A stretch of 64,000 nt of DNA, taken from the NCBI GenBank assembly GCA_027943335.1, contig BSBK01000963.1, positions 1,039,001 through 1,103,000 on the forward strand. Direction: 5' to 3'. Within the stretch, counting starts at the first letter, position 1; every line of letters starts with the position of its first letter. A program made the position numbers and the translations under genes. Shown in pieces: positions 12,461 to 25,091 of the stretch. The stretch is from Chamaecyparis obtusa. Its lineage: Eukaryota; Streptophyta; Pinopsida; Cupressales; Cupressaceae. The notes under the pieces are model-generated. The model was not told where the DNA came from. It searched no databases and worked only from the letters and a program-made list of their open reading frames with translations.

Positions 12461-14087
12461 AACACCAGGTTCACCAATTGTAAGATAAAAAAAAGGCATA
12501 GTTAGAATATCAAGACAACCATAAAACCTTAAAGATATGAAAACCTATCTAATCCTATCATGAAAATCACTTGAAATATAAAGGAATCAAAACACAATAA
12601 AACCCCCTTCAAGTGAAGTTCTCATGTTCTCATTTCTTCTCCATTGAATGAAATTATATAGCTTTGTGACAATGATGAAAATGCACTAAGCAATTGAAAG
12701 AAAAATGATGAGAATACTAGGAGAAAAATAATAGGAAAAGTGGTTAGCCAAATTAGTGCAAATGAGGCTCAATTTATAAGGCTGAGAGCCAAAATGCAAG
12801 AAAAGGAAAGTTAGAGTGCAATTTGGAAATATGTCATAATTATGAAAAATTGCTGCACAAATTAGCAAATTGAAAGGCTAAATTAGAAAAGTGTCATACT
12901 ATGACACATTATGACAAGGGTAAGAGATGCATTTTAGAATGCACAAATTAAGGGAAAATTGGCATAGAAAGATGGAGGCAAATTAATAGGGAAAATTTTA
13001 AGAGGTGGAGCATAATTAGGGGGAAAATGTTAGAGGAAAGGTGGAAGCTAATTAATAGGAAATGAAGCCCAAATTAAGGGAATGTGTAAGAGTCATCATT
13101 TTCAAAATTTTAAAACTCATTATTCCCTCAAAAAGGATAATTAGGAATTAGGAATTAATCAAAACTCCCAAAATTCATGGAAAAGGGAAAAATTAAATAA
13201 TTCTAAAATTAATTAATTGTGGGAGAAATAGGATAAGGGGAATTAATCTAATAAATAGATTAATACAAAAGGGATAAACTATGGGTTATCTATCCCAAGG
13301 GGACAAATTAGTAAAAATGATTGATTGAACTGGTGACATAGGATTGAAAAGGGTTTCAGCTTGAAAGATTTGATAAGGGTTTGAACCAATTTTGATGATT
13401 TAAAATCGAGTAGGGAATGACACAACATCGATGAACTTTGACAATATGTGCGATCGAGGGCGATAGGATAAAATAGAATCGATGAACTTTGACAATGCTA
13501 TTGGGCTAACTAGGAATGATGAAATAGCATCGATGAACTTGAACAATGCTATTGAACTAACTTGGATTGGGATGATGATGATGAGGCATCAATGAACTTT
13601 GACAATGCACTCGAACTGATGATAAAAAGGATCTAAAAAAAATATTGATGAACTTGGACAATGCTATTAAAAAGGATGGACGATTAGGTTGATGATGACG
13701 ATGCATCGATGATCTTTGATAATGCCTTGGATTGATGATGATGAGGCATCGATGAAATTTGATAATGCCTTGGATTGATGATGGTGATGATGAGATTGAA
13801 ATGATTTGGATTGATTAGGAAGGGATTATGACTGATTTGGACCAATTTAGGAAGGTTTTACATGGTTTAGGATCAATTAGGATCAGTTTAGGAATGTTTA
13901 GGAAAGTTTAGGATTGGTCTAGGAATATTTCGATGATAATTCAAACTTGATCAATTTAGCCAAAGAGATCGAAGTTATGATGCAAGAGGAGAGAAATGTT
14001 AGTGATTGATCAAATGAGAAATGACACAAGATAAAAGAGATGTTAAAAGGGAAACACATAGGTGTGAACCATTTTTAGGTGTCTACA
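12461..14087 (-). repeat. LTR-like repeat with adjoining primer-binding site
   Basis: The block 12479-14087 reads TGTAAGATAAAA ... GTGTCTACA on the plus strand. On the minus strand it starts TGTAGACACC and ends ATCTTACA. Next to it, 12461-12477 reads as TTGGTGAACCTGGTG on the minus strand, a plausible primer-binding site. It is about 1.6 kb. It carries TG/CA ends, but I found no partner LTR or clear target duplication (right flank GCTAT). It may be a lone 5' LTR of a decayed minus-strand gypsy-like element. Confidence 0.5.
13426..13800. repeat. Degenerate minisatellite inside the LTR
   Basis: A core close to ATCGATGAACTTTGACAAT recurs about seven times, near 13428, 13478, 13530, 13588, 13643, 13706 and 13748. 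Spacing is 40-60 bp, with variable AACTAACT/GATGATGATGAGG filler between copies. Confidence 0.75.
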
Positions 14088-15289
14088 GCTATGTGTGCAT
14101 TTTGTTATGTCCTCATTATCAGATAAACTTCTCCTTCACCAATCACTTTTACAACTTACTCGATGGTGAATGTTATTCGACATGGCACCATTTCTCAAAC
14201 CCTTCTTCCTTCGAATAAATTTTGTATCATTTCATCTTTGGTAGGTTACTTGACATGATATTTTATTTGATGCATCAAGTGAAGTGGCCCTACCAAATTT
14301 TGAAGAACCTTGACCATCTTTATTAAACCATATTCACTTATTCAAAGTTCCATTTGGTTTGATACCGCTTCCTGCCACATCATCGCACACTAGTTGGCCT
14401 TTCCATGTGGCATCACCTTGTGATCTTGATAACTTTCTCTTTCCTCATCATTCCAAACCATGGGATCATGAGCGCTCAAAACCTATCACTATATTACCCA
14501 AGAACCATCACTAATCCACACTAGATGACTTGCCATGTGTCACAATCTCATGATCCCACGGGTTTTCTCTCTCTACATTAGATGAGATCGCAGGATTATG
14601 GGATGATGCCATGTGCCATCCTGAACCCACCATATTTCCCTAGAACACATGCCACTTATCACCCTTTGATTCACCCTTGGACTACCAACTCACTACCTAA
14701 TTGTTAGTGACATCATGTACTGAGTCATCACGGGCCCACAAAATATTTTTAAGTCCTCCACCAATTCCAAGTTGCCTTTGCATGCGAGCCCTTCTTTCCA
14801 AAAGATGACATGCCTTAGATAATTCAATACTAGTGTGTTGATACATAAAAAGACAAGTTTGGCACACCCCCTAGATAATGTGGGATAAATGTCCTCTACA
14901 TACAAAAAATATTAAGGTAGTTACAAATATACTTCACATCCACATGGAGCCATGATTATAAAAAAATTTACAAGGAGACTTTTGTTTCTTCAACCTTCTC
15001 AAAAGGATATCAAATACAAGTGTTTGGTGATGACTTGTGTGCAACAAATTTGAAGGCTAAATTTATGAAAATGGAACTACAAAATGTGTGAATTTTGGGG
15101 GTCTCACAATGGCTCTTTTTGGGGATGTATGTTCATTTGGACATAGCAAGAATTCAGTTATCTCTAGGGAGAAAAATAAAATCATATGAAAAGAAAAACA
15201 TATTTACACTTATGGATGACAATATGGGGTTCATACAAATGAGGTGGAATGGGTGTCCTAAACTACCATGCATGGAATAGAGATTGTTC
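14088..15289. other. No recognisable gene
   Basis: The first part (about 14290-14720) is rich in CATGTGGCATCA/CCACTTATCACC-like segments on the plus strand. Open frames at 14693-14905 and 15095-15280 show no recognisable motif. Nothing here supports a gene. Confidence 0.5.
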
Positions 15290-16355
15290 TCTTAAGATAA
15301 AAAGTACTTCAAGAATTGTCCATGCATTGGCAATTCTTTAGTTTCCCTTGAGGTATTTTGTAATTAGTAAGCATTTTCTCCTCCTTTCCCAATAATAATA
15401 TATAGACCAAGACACAAAACCTCAAATTTTCCATGTTTTCCCCTATCCCGATTCTTGGTGTTCCATATGAGTACCCAATCTCCTTCTTTGAATGTTCTAT
15501 TAGTTTCCCTTTTGTCATGCAAGCACTTCATCTACTATTGGCTTTTGAGATTCTATATTTGAGCATCCCTCCCGATTTCCTCAAGTTCAACAAATTGTTC
15601 AATTCTTTCTTCCATGAAGTTTATGTCATTAATTTCTTCCTCCAATATAAATATGTATACAGGTAGAAAATTGTCTAAAGGAAGCATGGATTTCTTCCCA
15701 TACACTAATTCATAAGGAGAAATACCTATAGATTTCTTGATAGTAATTATGTCAGTCCACAACGCCAAATTTGATTTAGAATCCCAAGCCTTTTTATTAT
15801 TCTCTAACATCCTTTTGATTGTTTTAAATATATTTTTGTTGTTAGAAGCAACTTTCCCATTTCCTTGTGGATGAAATGGTGATGCATATGATAGGAAAAT
15901 CTTGTATTCTTTACAAAATTCTATAAATTCATTTGACCTAAAGAACATCCCATTATCAGTGACTAACTTGTGTGGCACTCCAAATCTGGTCATGATGTTT
16001 TCCATCAAAAATTTAATTACTACTTTTCTAGTGGCTTGTCTAGTTGGTACTGCTTCAACCCACTTAGTGAAATAATCTATAGAAACCAAAATCCACATAT
16101 GCCCTCCACTCGATTTATCATGTATCTCACTGATGATGTCAATACCCCACATCTGAAATGGCTCCTTAGTTTGCATATGTTTGAGAGGTAAAGCTCCTTA
16201 ATGTTTCAGATTTCCTAAAAGCTTCTGGCATGACTCACACTTCCTTACATAAGTACAACAATCTTTAAACAAGCATGGATAGTAGTATCCTTCTCTCAAT
16301 ATCTTATGGGCTATGGTTTTTACATTTTAGTGTCCACCACAAATTCCTTCATGGA
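15290..16355 (-). pseudogene. Ty3/gypsy integrase fragment
   Basis: The minus strand encodes, in order, an HHCC zinc-finger region (16355-16200: LHEGICGGH, then REGYYYPCLF and CESCQK), the catalytic core (16176-15553) and the C-terminal domain (to about 15290, with RDRGKHGKFE and LPMHGQFLK in shifted frames). The first two catalytic residues are visible in WGIDII and VTDNG. The third position reads NGKVASNNK, where the family has Glu two residues before the NK-preceding pair, so Glu is replaced by Ala. Stops and frameshifts occur at about 16190, 15553 and 15380. No RT or LTR adjoins it: the fragment ends at a GA microsatellite on the right and unrelated sequence on the left. Confidence 0.9.
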
Positions 16356-16364
16356 GTTTTTTTA

Positions 16365-16389
16365 GGAGAGAGAGAGAGAGAGAGAGAGA
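16365..16389. repeat. (GA)n microsatellite
   Basis: Near-perfect GA dinucleotide run directly beside the truncated gypsy integrase. Confidence 0.95.
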
Positions 16390-16473
16390 TCATCTTAAGG
16401 GGAGGGGGGAATAAAAATACACTATCTAGAGACCTAAATATATTAAAAAGACTATAAATATAGTAAATTGACC

Positions 16474-16509
<36 letters not shown>
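16474..16509. repeat. (AG)n microsatellite
   Basis: About 18 uninterrupted AG units. Confidence 0.95.
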
Positions 16510-16512
<3 letters not shown>

Positions 16513-16614
16513 TCCTAGGTATTATCTTGAACATATGTCAGAAGACTATGTACTAATACTATAAAGTAAATAATATATTTTTATGTGAGAGAATGGGTCA
16601 ATTTGAAACATACT

Positions 16615-17235
16615 TTATGTCAAATAATAGAGAGTCTTAGGTTCCTTGGGTCATCCTAAGGGGTCATCATATGTATTAATTGGTCATTTGGGATATATTA
16701 ATTGGTCCTATAAGCTCCTAAGATACATTAATGGGTTTGAATAAGTCCTAAGATACATTGATGGGTCAGAAGGAATATTAGGATACATTAAGGGGTCCTA
16801 GGTATCTTAAGTAGTCCTAAGTGGTCATATGATACATTAATGAGTCCTAGGATGTCTTAACGGGTTCTAGGTTTCATAAGTAGTCCTAAGGGATCCTAGG
16901 ATACATAATTACATTAATTTGTCCTAAGATGTCTTAAGGGGTACTAGGTGTCTTAACTAGTCCCAAGGGGTCCTATGATAACATTAGTGGGGCCTAGGAT
17001 GTATTAAGGTCTCTTGATTGTCTTAAGAGGTCATAAGGGGACCTCATATGTATTAATAGATGAGCTAGGATACATTTATGGGTGCTAAGTTATCCTAGGG
17101 TACATCAATCAACATTGGGATACATTCATGGGTCTCATGACATCCTAAGATACATTAATGGGTCCTATGGGTCCTAAGGGATCATAGGTGTCTTAAGAGG
17201 TCTTAATGGGTCCTAATATATCTTAAGCATTCCAA
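16615..17235. repeat. Degenerate tandem repeat of GGTCCTAAG / TACATTAATG
   Basis: For some 620 bp the sequence is built almost only from variants of GGTCCTAAG, GATACATTAATGGG and TGTCTTAAG, in irregular order (for example 16740-16800, 16820-16880, 17140-17200). The unit length is roughly 20-40 bp and no copy is exact. It lies between GA-rich microsatellites. Confidence 0.8.
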
Positions 17236-17273
17236 AAAGAGAGAAATAAAAAAACATAGAGAGAGATAAACAT

Positions 17274-17290
17274 AGAGAGAGAGAGAGAGG
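17274..17290. repeat. (GA)n microsatellite
   Basis: Short GA run, preceded by further AGAGAG patches from 17237. Confidence 0.85.
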
Positions 17291-19060
17291 AAAAACAGAG
17301 TGATAAAATCTACAGAGATTAAATTAAAGATGCATACTTTCTTTAGTTTTATAATAATGTGTCAATGCAATGTCATGATTTTTTTGTTCTCTACTAGGTG
17401 GCCACTTTCATGCAAATTTATATTGTTGCCTTGTCCTTTTGTTTCCCATTTACTTTCTTCAAAAAAATGCCCTTGAAAAATTAACTCGAACCAAAATAAT
17501 ATTCTTTATAAAAAATGAGAATTAACTTTGTATATGTTTTTATTAAAAATAAAAATATACCTTTGATTTATACCCAATTGAACAGTCATGCCAAAAAAGT
17601 AAAACCCGACCAACATACATTGGGTGAACATAGTTAGTTACCAAAGATGATATCGATCGTTGTGTTATTGTTTGTGCCAACCTCGTTTGTGCAAATGGGT
17701 TTTCATACAAAGGGATTTGGGTTTGTATGAAGGTGGTTCACATGAAGGGGTCTTCAGGCGAAGGCCCCTATTATGGCCTTCTCCCCCAAAGCCAACTTGT
17801 TTCTACAAATGTTTGCCCTTTGGAGCTCTGGTTCAAGGACCAAATAGAACAATCTTGAGAAACCCAAATGCCAGATGGTGATACTCAAAACAAGCTTTTC
17901 ATAATTATGATTTCAATATATATTGAGTTCATTAGAAATTTCTATTTTTTAGTTTTTATTAAACATAGGTTTCTGACCATTTAGCAATTTCTTTGTTTAA
18001 CGCTTATGGAAAAATAGTAAAATAGGAAAAAAAAATAATGAAAAATATCTAGGCACTATGTATTTATATAATCTTTCTAGCAAAAAAAATGAATTTCAAT
18101 GTATACAAGTCAAATTAAGGGCCTCTAAATGAACCTATGTCCAAATTATAGTTAATGCCACTTCAAAACTTAATAAACTATAAAATATTCAACCAAATTG
18201 AATGAAACCAATTGGATACATTAGATATTGGTGTTTCTTGCTGATTCTTCCACGAGGGAGCCCTTTGAATCAGATTATATATATAAAATAAAATATATGG
18301 TGGCTTGTCCGCTTTTGATTAAAGAAAAAAAAAATCCTTTTTAGAAAAAAGTTATATTGATCTAACTTAATGTCACTCTTTAAAAATGTTGATTTTTTAT
18401 ACAAACTACTTTTCGAAAGATAAGGAAAAAATATATTTAGAGCCTACAAACAAAATGCTAAAAATCACTAGTTTACATCATCTTGAAATTCCTAATTGTT
18501 TTGTAGCAATAGTGTCCAAATGTGAAGTTTTTTTTTGTAGAATGTCCATTTCAATGTCAAAGTTGGCAAAAAGTGGGACACGGTATTGTGGGACCACCCA
18601 CAATGCAATTCATAACATTATTAGGGAGCATAAATTCTAGTGTTTTACCTTATTCCTTTCCATATTGCTCTTCCATTAGATTGATTTCTTTTCCACCATT
18701 TTCTTTTACTGAGTTGAATGAAAAATTTATAGCTAACACTCATTATCCATGCTCATTTCAATTTTTTTTCTTCCAAGTAGGGCTCCTCACCTTCTTCCTT
18801 GTTTGGTCCTCCCTTGGAATTCCTTTATTATGAAATAAGCTCATCTTGAAGCTTTAACCTAGTAGATTATCATATTTGACAAAGAAAAAAGCTAGGGTGT
18901 TTTTAAAAAAAGAATTTTTTCTTCCTCATGTTTACTCCACTCACTTTACAGAAAGGTTAGGGGAGAGGACTTGAGGTTGAGCACCCTAATTTTATGTTTC
19001 TCAAAATCATATGTGGAAATTTCAAATCAGTCCCAATTTTTTTTATAGAAAATTACTTGG
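17291..19060. other. No recognisable gene
   Basis: A locally GC-richer patch (about 17690-17850) carries a 73-codon frame without an identifiable domain. The rest is AT-rich. The open frames at 18386-18833 overlap each other and have no motif. I see no supportable gene. Confidence 0.5.
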
Positions 19061-19066
19061 GAAGTC

Positions 19067-19335
19067 AGGGGTAACCCCCTTGCCCAAGCGGTTCTTAAGG
19101 TTGTGCTAAGGCTTTGGGTTCTTCCCATGTAGGTCCAAGGTTCAAATTTTGTTAGTCAAGGTAACTTGATTGGTATGGTGTGTGGGCTATTGCATCTGTC
19201 CCTAAGGAGTAGTCTTGCCTCATCTAACCCCATCAACACCCCAACTTGGTCTAAAAATAATCCTAAGGCAAGGTATAATGAAATTGTTGGGATGAGATAT
19301 GGGGATACCCTTGGGTCATAAATAAAAAAATAACT
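19067..19335 (+). mobile_element. Probable tRNA-derived SINE
   Basis: A tRNA-like head carries an A-box-like TTGCCCAAGCGG (19080-19091) and a B-box-like GGTTCAAATTT (19139-19149), about 48 bp apart, which fits an internal RNA polymerase III promoter. A tRNA-unrelated body of about 180 bp follows, ending in an A-rich tail (AAATAAAAAAATAA, 19319-19332). The boxes are not perfect, and a flanking duplication is only suggested (AATTACTT near 19050 and AATAACTT near 19328). Confidence 0.5.
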
Positions 19336-19848
19336 TACATATAAAGTCTCTTAATTATAACTAAGGTTTCAAGGCCACCTAAGTATGCTTTTGTCAAGAT
19401 GCCCAAAAATCCTATTGATGTGAGTTTTATTCCACTGCAACATGCAAGATTGAACACACAATGTTTCAAAGTGAAACACTTAAATAATCAATTCTCTCTT
19501 GAATAAGGTCACTTCTCATGCTAAGATTGAAAAGTAAGATCATGAAATGACTTCAAAGTTTCTTTTATTGTGGATAATCACTCAATTGAAATGATGTTAT
19601 TTTTTGGAGTCACTAAGGGGACTTGCACTATTTCTCAATATTTATCAATTTTCTTCTAAATATTTGGCTTCTCAATGTGCAATGAAAATATAGTTTTTTT
19701 TTAAATTTTAAACTCTCCTTTAACTTAAACTTAAACTTAACTTGTACTACTACTCCTAACTATGAATGCAAGGAATTATGGATGGACTTGGACTCTACTA
19801 GATGTAGCTTTGTCAGCGACTCTACCCACCTAGTGCAAGCTTCTAAGG

Positions 19849-19876
19849 CACTACTACATTTGGGGCCAAATTTTGA
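19849..19876 (+). repeat. Left terminal inverted repeat of the CACTA element
   Basis: It begins CACTACTACATTTGGGGCC and pairs with 52690-52717 in inverted orientation, with four mismatches in 28 positions. Confidence 0.88.
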
Positions 19877-22800
19877 CAAAAGTTTTTGATGGGTAACTTT
19901 TTATTATGAATTTGGTGTTTTTTTTTGTAATAGGCCCCGATCGTGTCAGTATTCTGATGGGTGTTTAATTGACCATCGGAATTTCAATAGATTCGGGTAT
20001 AGATGAAAAAAAAATGTGAAACGACCTCATCATTTTTATTTCAATTGGATAGAGAAGGAGCAGGAGAAGAAGCGAAAGCTGTGCGTGGGAGAAGGTATGT
20101 GATTTTTTCATCTTTCGAGCATCATATTCAAATGCATTGCATTTTATTTGATCACGAATGTTCTCTAAAATGACTGTATTCTATTGGTGTCATACCCTAG
20201 CCCATGCTTTAACTCCATTATTTGATGTTATTGGTGCTTGTGCTCAAGAATATCCATTTTTTTGAAATGTTGACTATGGTTATCAAATGGATAGCCCGTG
20301 AGCTTCTAGCTATACACCATTTGTATATTTGATAGGTTAGGGCATCAAATGTATATTGTATCATTGATAGTTGAGACTTTGTTAAAAGAAAATAAGACAA
20401 AGAATGATTTTGATTTAGTCTCTCTATTTTGATCCCTAAGTGGCTTACAACCCTAGAGAAGTATATGTAGATTTACGGATGCAGTTGCAGGATACATAGC
20501 AGCCAATAATTCACAAGAAATCTGTGCATCCAATTTGAATAGAAATTAATACAAAGAAATAGGGTCCTCCAATGGCACAATCATTCAAACCTTGACTGTC
20601 CCCTCAACCAGTGACCCTTCAAAACTGAGTTATCATGCAATCAATGAGTGATCTTTCATTCTCTTGGTGAGCTTCTAGCTAGGTGCCATTTGTATATTTG
20701 ATAGCTTAGGGCATCAAATATATATTGTATCATTTATAGTTGAGACTTTGTTAAAAGGAAATAGGACAAAGAACAATTTTGATTTAGTCTCTCTATTTTG
20801 ATCCTTAAGTGGCTTACAACCCTAGAGAAGTATATGCAGATTTACGGATGCAGGTGCATGATACATAGCAGCCGATAATTCATAAGAAATCCATGCATCC
20901 AATTTGAATAGAAATTAATATAAAGAAATAGGGTCCTCCAATGGTGCAATCATCTGGACCTTGACTGTTCCCTCAACTAGTGACCCTTCAAAACTGGGTT
21001 ATCATGCAATCAGTGAGTGATCCTTCATTCTCCTGGTCTGCCCTGCATCCAAGCATATTGGAAATACATAATACAATGATAACAAGTCTTTCACAATCCC
21101 CCTTCCCTCAAGGAACACTATCAACCATCCCTTCCACATAGCATTTCACCTTTTTATGAGTGGATTGTGTAGGAACAGTTTACATTAAACAAGGAGAAAA
21201 CTCCTCAACACATCTTGGAAACCATTGAATTCAATAATAAATGAAACCTAACACCAACACTATTCCTTCTATAGTTGCAGGATACATAGTAGTTGATAAT
21301 TCACAAGAAATCCATGCATCAAATTTTTATAAGGATATCCTACTAATCAATAGGAATTTTCTTGAGATGACCAATGATTATGCATTTTGATGGCAGTATG
21401 TTAATTCAAAAGGATAATATAAATCTGAAACAATTTTTTTTATTTTCTCAAACTATAAATGTGGTTAAAGGGAAAATATTATGTGGAAAACCCACAAACC
21501 AAGCTAGCAAATGATTGTACATCAAATTATTCCTATATTCATTCAAGTATTGCTATGCTTTAGATACCTGACCTTTGAGCTTCATCTAGAGGAATGTGTA
21601 GCTTTAAGATAGAGTTACTTCTTGGGCCTTACAATAGGGTGGAATATGATCAAGATTTGTTTAGGATGTATCTTTGTTAGCCCCATTGTTAGGTTCTTAT
21701 AGTTCATGGTTTGAATCTATTATGGTTGTGTAAATGATTTGTAGATGATTTTTATAAGATAATTATTGGACACCATGACTGGAACAACTGGTTGTTGACT
21801 ATTGTACACATGAATCATATCTGCCAATGGTTCTTTGTGTTCAAGAATTTGTTGATCAATCTTTGAGATTTATTGTCCCATCTTTAAAAGAGTGATAAAA
21901 GATATAGTGAGTGCTATCTTTTCCAAGTGTTTTGTGGGTGCCATTATTTTCTAGGAGTAATTGCTGGAACCAAATTATGTTCTTTGCCTCTAGTAAATAT
22001 TGTAGACACAATCATCTTCTTGGTGAAGGGTTGTTTCCATCCCCATGAGGGACTTTTGCATGGTTTTCATTCCCTTGTAGTATAGTGAACCTAATTTAAT
22101 ACAAGTGTGCACTATTTTGGGATCCATAATTCATGGCCCCTACACTGTGGTTGTTAGCCTAAGACAAGCCTACCTTTGCATATAATAAGAAGCCAACATG
22201 AAACAAACATCCAGAGGTTAGGGGGTTGTTCCCTATCCATAATTTATTATTTAAGTGCTAAGTGATGATGGGTATATCATGTAATTCATACCTAGTGTGT
22301 CTCTTTCTTTCTCTCCATATTTCACATTAGGATTATATGTTATAAAATACTAATGAAATCAACTATTGGTCAAATCTAATCAAAATTGCAATATAAAGAT
22401 TAAAATAGATCTTAAAGAAATATGGGAACCATTTTTGACAGATATTGTACAAACGAAGAGAATACTCCGAAGAGGAAATGCTTTAATGTGGAACAATTGA
22501 AAGACAATATTTTACTTTTATATGCACATCTGCAATGTTTTTGATATATTTATGAGATAAAAAAACCATAGAAATAATAGCATATAGAAGAAAGTAAAGA
22601 ATAATGATCATACTTTGAGATATTGTGGAAACTTAAAGGAAAGAATGCTTGGTGGGGTTATCATGCAATCAGCGAGTGATCCTTCATTCTCCTAGTCTTC
22701 CTTGCATCCAAACATATTCAAAATATACAATACAATGATAAAAAGTCTTTCAAAATCCCCCTTCCCTCAATGAACACTATCAAACATCCCTTCCACATAG

Positions 22801-24740
22801 CATTTCACTGTTGTATGAGTGGATTGTGCAGGAACAGTTAACATTAAACAAGGAGAAAACTCCTCAACACATCTTGGAAACTATTGAATTCAATAATAAA
22901 TGAAACCCAACACCAACACTATTCCTTCCATTCACTTCTACCAAGAATAAAGCATTTAATCTATTCAACATTACATATAATCATTAGATAGTTACATTTC
23001 CTAACTATGTAGAGGAATAGTCACGACCAAAACAATCAAAACTACTTTCACCCTTGCACAAGCTATTCCAAACTTCAAGTAAAATGAGCAATATGATATT
23101 TCAAATCATTCATATTCATAGTAACCATTCGAAGGATCATTTTGTCAATGAACCCTCTGACTGTACCCCTGTGGCAGAGAAAGGAAACCTAAAAATAGAG
23201 AAAGAAAACTTAGTAAAACTAGTCTATGCCACTATTTGTGAGGGAAACTTAGTCACAACATCAAGTATCATCTCATCATGGTCTATTCACCATGTTTCAA
23301 CACCCGATTCACTCTGATCTATTCAATTTACACCATTCTTCTTCTCCAGGACTCAAAGACTTGAAATAATATATTTGGTAAAAATTCATGAAATACTAAA
23401 GAAGACCTGCTATTTGTTAGACAAATCTTCATTGTCCCCCACAAAAAACTAAGTAATAACTACTCTACCCTTAATTTGTTTAACAATGCACCATATTAGA
23501 CAAAGTAGGTTTTATCACACATGGCATGAACTCTCTTCAAACTCACAATACATTGCATACGTAGTACATAACTCATGAGATTCTAAAGAAGGCCTCATTC
23601 TTAATGAGTTATAAACATGCCATTGTTTCAGTTTTTCTTGCGAGTTATGATAATTTTTGTAAACATGCCATTGGTTCAATTTAGTGTATTCATTTTTTTC
23701 AAACAAATTTTCATTGTCTTCTGATTGTCTTCTTTATATAGTAGCATGTATTAATTGGTTGACAAATAAAGAAGCATTTAGACAATCAGAAGACAATGAA
23801 GATAATTTTAAATGCATCTAACACAATTTTTTTTTACAAAATTAAACCAATGGCATGTTTACAACAAAGAAATAGAGTGATAATAATATGCTGAAAATTG
23901 TATTCTATTTAATACACGCCAAAGGACCAGTCCCAACAATTCTTAAACATACTTTATTTGATATGATGAATTCTTAAACAATTAAGGTTGGAGTAGACAT
24001 AGTTATCACACAGTTTTTTTGTGTGGTACAAGGAAGATTTGGCTGATTAAGAGTCAGGCCTTCTTTAGAATCTCATATAAATTTGGTTGATTAAGATGAG
24101 AAGAAAAACACAATTCATTAGTTAAATTTTTCAATTTCATGTATTTTTTCTCCTATTTATTAGGTGCATGAGTTGAAGGTTGAATGTAAGAGTCTTATAA
24201 TGTTGTGTTACCTTTGGATCTCAAGTTTTTGATACTCCTATGATGATCTTTCTCAACAAGTATTTTATTCTATTGTTGTTTTTTGAATAACATATTGGGA
24301 AAATACAAAATTGTGTACTTCTATAGGATAGTGAACACAAAATTAAAGCATCAAACAAGACTTGATCAAGTTGTAGGTGAAACGTGCACTCAAATAGTAA
24401 GTAATGTAGAATAACAAAATAAGTAATCTATCCTGTCTACATTTTATTATTTTCTAAGATTAAATCCATGTTCTATATTCATAGAATGGTTCAAAATTGA
24501 AATTTACAATTCGATAAAAGTACTGATGGGTGTTGTTCTCTGCACCCTCAATCAACAACTTGCCTCCATTTTATTTTGATTTACAAACTACTATATTATT
24601 TGAATATTTTTCTTTCTTGCCACAATAGGAAAGATTTTGAGGTGGAAGACTACAATAATATAAGTGTTTCAATTTGGTATACTATACTACAAGATCATTT
24701 CATAACTAAGTTTTCAATTTCTATATATAATTAGGTTATA
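19877..24740. repeat. Left subterminal repeat zone of the CACTA element
   Basis: No gene is evident. Several blocks recur on the other side of the element. The stretch 20000-20290 recurs inverted near 49370-49640 and 50395-50570. The block 20246-20668 recurs inverted at about 48351-48771. The block 22647-22990 recurs inverted at about 48160-48390 and directly at 49127-49360. The block 23863-24040 recurs near 48812-48950, 49010-49100 and 49785-49870. A 21-bp perfect inverted repeat sits at 23710-23730 and 23780-23800. Confidence 0.75.
20300..21038. repeat. Tandem duplication of a 370-bp subterminal block
   Basis: The unit 20300-20668, starting GAGCTTCTAGCT, is followed directly by a second copy at 20669-21038. 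Differences are scattered, mostly single substitutions. A third, inverted copy is at about 48351-48720, and a short partial copy lies near 21275-21330. Confidence 0.88.
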
Positions 24741-24999
24741 GATAATATAAGTGAAGAAGGATCATGTCAGACAATCCAAGTGAAGAAGGTAATGGGGATG
24801 CAATCAATAGATTGTGGTCGAACTTTAAAAGAAAAGGCGATGGAAAATGTTATTGTCCCTGCAATATTTGTAAGGGTTTAAACATTAGAAGATTGCTAAT
24901 CAAAATAGCTAAGAGACATTGTAGGGATAATGGTCACATTGAAGGAGGGTTTGATTATCATGAATTGGTAATTTTTTTATTATATTTATTTAACAATTA

Positions 25000-25020
25000 A
25001 TATATATGTATATATATATA

Positions 25021-25090
<70 letters not shown>

Positions 25091-25091
25091 T
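25000..25091. repeat. (TA)n microsatellite in a transposase intron
   Basis: Almost pure TA run with a few G interruptions, inside the intron after the first transposase exon. Confidence 0.95.

Noticed and set aside
763..12490. TGTAAGATAA starts at 763 and 12479 as two LTRs of one element
   Set aside because: Beyond the start the sequences do not match, and a separate copia element lies between them.
13426..13800. CRISPR-like array (regular short repeats)
   Set aside because: Copies are degenerate, spacers are low-complexity and similar to each other, and the context is a plant retroelement.
16275..16534. ORFs with Glu-Arg and Leu-Ser repeats
   Set aside because: They arise from GA microsatellites and from the shadow of the gypsy zinc-finger region.
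17660..17881. Possible host gene in a GC-richer patch
   Set aside because: 73 codons, no domain, no exon partner and no ATG context that stands out.
19080..19150. Functional tRNA gene (leucine-like start)
   Set aside because: No acceptor-stem pairing or intact T-arm consensus; a tRNA-derived SINE head explains it better.
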